Positions 61,343 to 64,000 of a DNA stretch of 64,000 nucleotides are shown piece after piece; positions within the stretch are counted from its first letter, which is position 1, and the number at the start of each line of letters is the position of its first letter. The notes beneath the pieces were generated by a model. It did no database searches and was not told where the DNA came from. It saw nothing but the letters and a program-made list of their open reading frames with translations. This DNA comes from Flammeovirgaceae bacterium UBA6059. GTDB lineage: Bacteria > Bacteroidota > Bacteroidia > Cytophagales > Cyclobacteriaceae. Position numbers and translations under genes: made by a program. The DNA lies in assembly GCA_002435755.1 (NCBI GenBank), contig DIYH01000016.1, positions 52,130-116,129 on the forward strand, in the 5' to 3' direction.

Positions 61343-61425
61343 AGAAAGGCTAGGTTTTAAGGGGAACAATCTTAGTGAAAGTTCCCCTAAATCACTACAG
61401 GTAGGTTAGACTCGAATGGTTGGGG

Positions 61426-61971
61426 TCAGGTTTCATACCTAATGTCATAATCAATGATCTGAAGACCATGATCGTAACTATGACTACTCAATAACTCCAG
61501 GCTGTAGTTCCCACATCCATTATGATGACTAAACAATGGAGTACCCTGACCAATAATGATAGGATTGACTTTGAGTTTTAATTTGTCGATCATCTTGTGC
61601 TTGAGCAACCAGCCAGCAAATGCTCCACCACCACAGAGGTAGATGTCTGATCCACGTTGATCTTTCAGCCCTTTGATAAAGTCGATACTTGGTGGTACGA
61701 CTTTGACTTGTTCACTAGGGTTTTCCAGTGACAAAGAATTTGAAAACACATAGTGGTCCATATGAGGATAAGCAGGTTGTCCGGGTACAAGACCATAGCG
61801 ATAACCAAACTCATAGGTCTTTCGTCCCATGATGACCGTGTCATATTCTTTGAGATCTGTCAAGTATTCTTCAACTCCAGAGCCCTCTTGTACAAAGCCG
61901 CTAATGTCTTCATTGAGACCGCAAATGAAGCCATCCAAAGAAGTTGCGACGTAGTATGTAATACTTCGCAT
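61426..61971 (-). CDS. Dihydrofolate reductase/RibD C-terminal family protein
   Basis: A 181-residue protein of the DHFR-like/RibD-C superfamily. MRSITYYVATSLDGFICG is the strand with the ATSLDG motif, and EYDTVIMGRKTYEFGY matches the next conserved stretch. GSDIYLCGGGAFAGWLLKHKMIDKLKLKVNPIIIGQGTPLF is the NADPH-binding end. Members reduce pterins or flavin precursors, but many are uncharacterised. Cytoplasmic, no visible partner gene. Confidence 0.9.
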   Translation of the reverse strand: MRSITYYVATSLDGFICGLNEDISGFVQEGSGVEEYLTDLKEYDTVIMGRKTYEFGYRYGLVPGQPAYPHMDHYVFSNSLSLENPSEQVKVVPPSIDFIKGLKDQRGSDIYLCGGGAFAGWLLKHKMIDKLKLKVNPIIIGQGTPLFSHHNGCGNYSLELLSSHSYDHGLQIIDYDIRYET

Positions 61972-62177
61972 ATATAATAAATGGTAAAAATGAGAAATGT
62001 GCAGGTCGGAAAACGACCACTTTAACTAAATGACACAGAGTGTCTCGGAGGTGAGATTATACAATCATGCCTCAAAGAAAGCAAGTGCTATTATCAATTG
62101 CAAGCCTTGTGCCTCAAGTCTACCTCAAATGCTGCTATAACTCCGGGATTAAGCAATTCACAGTGCTATCTGATCTT

Positions 62178-64000
62178 TCAAATCTTTACCTGCAGTGTTA
62201 AATAGTAGTTTCTGGGCTCACTAGGGATGATGCCCGGACCTGGGTAGCCCGTGGCGCGACGCGTGAAATAGTTTGCATCTAACAAGTTGTTTATTCCAGT
62301 CTCAAGCTGAAAACGACGATAAGAGTAGGAGAGAGAAAAGTCCATGATCCGGTAAGAAGGGATCTCTCCGATAATGCCGTTTCGGTTATCTCCCGGACCT
62401 GGTATCGAAGAGTTCTCCACATCGGTAAATTGCTCACCAATATGGGTAAACTGAAGACTGGTCATCAGATTGCGATAGCCAAACTGAAGGCCCGTTTTCA
62501 GGTTGACAGCAGGTATGAATTCTACCTCCTTACCCTTAACATTGTTCTCTTCTGATTCGATATACTCTGATGTTGTAAATGCAGCATTAACGAACCAGTT
62601 TAACCGCAGATGCGGATTATCCACTTTTAATGTACTTAACAGGTTCCAATCTATGAAGGTCTCTACACCTCGGATGAATGCCTTGCCTATGTTCTTTCTG
62701 ACCCTATTAGCTCGGTCATCAAGTATGATACCGATGCGGTTGTCATAGAGGAGTGCAAAAGCACTGATATCATACGAGAAAGTGTTTTTCCATTTTCCTC
62801 TGATACCCAGATCAGCCGTGTAACCGCTTTCATCTGAGATGTCAGGATCAATGATAAATGTAGGATTGACAACCCTGATATCGCTAAAGGTAACAGATCG
62901 GTAGTTTTCTGAAATGTTGGCATATAACTCTGTATTACCACCTAAACCGTAGCTACCACCAATTCCCAGCAACAAGAAATTGCGATCCAAAGTACGGTTA
63001 TCGGTCACAGTCTCATTGGAGATCGGATTACCAGCAAGATTGGTGTTGACATCTTGATAAGTACCTTCGCTTTCGGTCTTGATATACTCGAATCTTACAC
63101 CTGGAGTTATGGTCAATCTGTCATTGACAAAGAAAATATGCTCACCGAAGAGTGCCAGATTGCGGTTAGGGAATATAAAGTCAGCCTGATTGAGATAGTC
63201 TGGATACTGGTCAAATCGGAAGTTGAAATCTGCATCAGTACCAGTAGAAGCGGGTCCTTGAATTCCCGTGTTGTTTGCGTGATAATATTTGGCTCCAAGT
63301 AGCAGCACAGCATCCTTGCTGGCCATTTTGTATCTGTGCAATAGCCTTGGCTCAACGCCCCAGTTTTGAAACTCGCCAGAGATCAGATCACGAGGATGGA
63401 CGTAGGTGCCATCTGACAATTGCTCATCGACTTGAGTGATGGGATTGTCATTGAGTTCAGCAGGGTTTCCCCTGAAACCCAGTGCATTGCGTTCTGCGTT
63501 CAGCCCAAAAAAGTTGATGCTCAATTCCGTCATAGGACTAAATTGATGTTCGAGCTTCAAGTTGTACAGCAGCCAATCCACTTCAAACCAGTTGCGGTCA
63601 CGATTACTAAAAGTGGGGTCTTCTGAAAACAAAGGATCGGTCAAGCCTCCCGGTTGCTGCGCCAGGTAGTTCATGTAAGTGGTCTCCGCGGTTACGCTGG
63701 TTTGATCACTAATGGCATAATTGAACTGCCCAAAGAAATTGTGAGCATCAAATTGTGAATTGGGGCGGAAGCCGTCACCTTGCTTGTATTGGTAGTAGGT
63801 GTAGTAACTAAAGTCACCCACTGTGCCGCTAAGACTATTGAAACTAGAGAAAAGCCCAAACGAGCCAACAGATTGGCGGGAGGTCAGTTCGATTTTCTTG
63901 TCTTCAACGGGCTGCTTCATTTTGAAGTTGACGAGCCCACCAAACTGCGTGCCGTATTGCAAAGAGGCGGCTCCACGCACGACCTGGATCTCCCGCAGTG
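62178..64000 (-). CDS. FecA-like TonB-dependent receptor, partial (start outside window)
   Basis: The C-terminal 607 or so residues of a TonB-dependent outer-membrane receptor; the frame stays open to the window edge. The plug end reads LREIQVVRGAASLQYGTQFGGLVNFKMKQP, which shows this begins inside the plug domain. The rest is barrel, with FFGQFNYAISDQTSVTAETTYMNYLAQQPGG and the terminal INNLLDANYFTRRATGYPGPGIIPSEPRNYYLTLQVKI, a pattern like FecA-type ferric-siderophore receptors. Iron-chelate import is the likely role, but the N-terminus is not seen. Confidence 0.9.
   Translation of the reverse strand, partial: LREIQVVRGAASLQYGTQFGGLVNFKMKQPVEDKKIELTSRQSVGSFGLFSSFNSLSGTVGDFSYYTYYQYKQGDGFRPNSQFDAHNFFGQFNYAISDQTSVTAETTYMNYLAQQPGGLTDPLFSEDPTFSNRDRNWFEVDWLLYNLKLEHQFSPMTELSINFFGLNAERNALGFRGNPAELNDNPITQVDEQLSDGTYVHPRDLISGEFQNWGVEPRLLHRYKMASKDAVLLLGAKYYHANNTGIQGPASTGTDADFNFRFDQYPDYLNQADFIFPNRNLALFGEHIFFVNDRLTITPGVRFEYIKTESEGTYQDVNTNLAGNPISNETVTDNRTLDRNFLLLGIGGSYGLGGNTELYANISENYRSVTFSDIRVVNPTFIIDPDISDESGYTADLGIRGKWKNTFSYDISAFALLYDNRIGIILDDRANRVRKNIGKAFIRGVETFIDWNLLSTLKVDNPHLRLNWFVNAAFTTSEYIESEENNVKGKEVEFIPAVNLKTGLQFGYRNLMTSLQFTHIGEQFTDVENSSIPGPGDNRNGIIGEIPSYRIMDFSLSYSYRRFQLETGINNLLDANYFTRRATGYPGPGIIPSEPRNYYLTLQVKI

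Noticed and set aside
62004..62018. Short hairpin GGTCG with CGACC
   Set aside because: The stem is only 5 bp and has no T run, so it is too weak to call a terminator or riboswitch part.
1..64000. tRNA, rRNA and CRISPR features
   Set aside because: Scanning the gaps by eye gave no TPsiC-loop-like sequence in a cloverleaf context, no rRNA conserved block and no regularly spaced repeats.

Overview
The window looks like chromosomal DNA of a free-living, probably marine or soil Bacteroidota, most likely of the Cytophagales type. The reasons are a SusC/SusD pair with glycan hydrolases, an ECF sigma/FecR/TonB-receptor/DUF4249 cassette, type IX secretion (T9SS)-like C-terminal domains, a propeller/Y_Y_Y/LuxR one-component regulator, PadR-linked FtsX permeases with a prefix domain, and few recognisable Shine-Dalgarno sites. 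No rRNA, tRNA, phage, transposase or CRISPR array was seen.

Layout. 1-3369: end of etfB, then etfA, a bifunctional-nuclease-family gene and a CNT nucleoside transporter. 3494-4840: a secreted T9SS-like protein. 4850-8969 (minus): SRPBCC protein, AI-2E-type permease, maleylpyruvate-isomerase-like protein, PaaI-type thioesterase and MFS transporter. 9038-12344 (plus, divergent from the last): a translationally coupled DUF1214, sulfotransferase and SDR operon. 12458-19114 (minus): VOC protein, small membrane protein, PadR regulator, FtsX-type permease, SRPBCC, NudK, DUF4406-like protein and a Crp/Fnr regulator. 19242-24161: DsbA/FrnE-like protein, an alkylation-repair operon (AraC-OGT fusion, separate Ada-N-like zinc domain, AlkB), an ATP-grasp ligase, a CHMI-type tautomerase and a GNAT protein. 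24276-34424 (minus): GTP-type PEPCK (pckG), an RND/LolA-like/outer-membrane-barrel operon with a membrane-anchored AraC regulator upstream, and ATP-type PEPCK (pckA).

34642-47560 is a polysaccharide utilisation locus, probably for laminarin-type beta-glucan. It has a divergent membrane-bound LuxR-type sensor-regulator, a PKD surface lipoprotein, two GH16 enzymes, one GH30 enzyme, SusC and SusD. Repeats between the regulator and the first structural gene look like operators. 47661-52170 (minus) holds a POT peptide transporter and a second PadR-FtsX module. 52464-58454 holds a small outer-membrane barrel and the ECF/FecR/TonB-receptor/DUF4249 signalling cassette. 58455-64000 holds a truncated VapB-like antitoxin remnant, a GlsB/YeaQ protein, a four-gene operon led by a cysteine-bearing ECF sigma factor, a DHFR-family reductase and the end of a FecA-like receptor.

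The least explained parts are the lipid-trafficking-like operon with dyad-rich regulatory DNA, the DUF1214/sulfotransferase/SDR operon, the ECF sigma operon with a C-terminal cysteine motif, the split Ada system, and several intergenic palindromic elements, one of which overlaps the end of alkB. Functions come from recognised motifs and family memory only; no database search was run.
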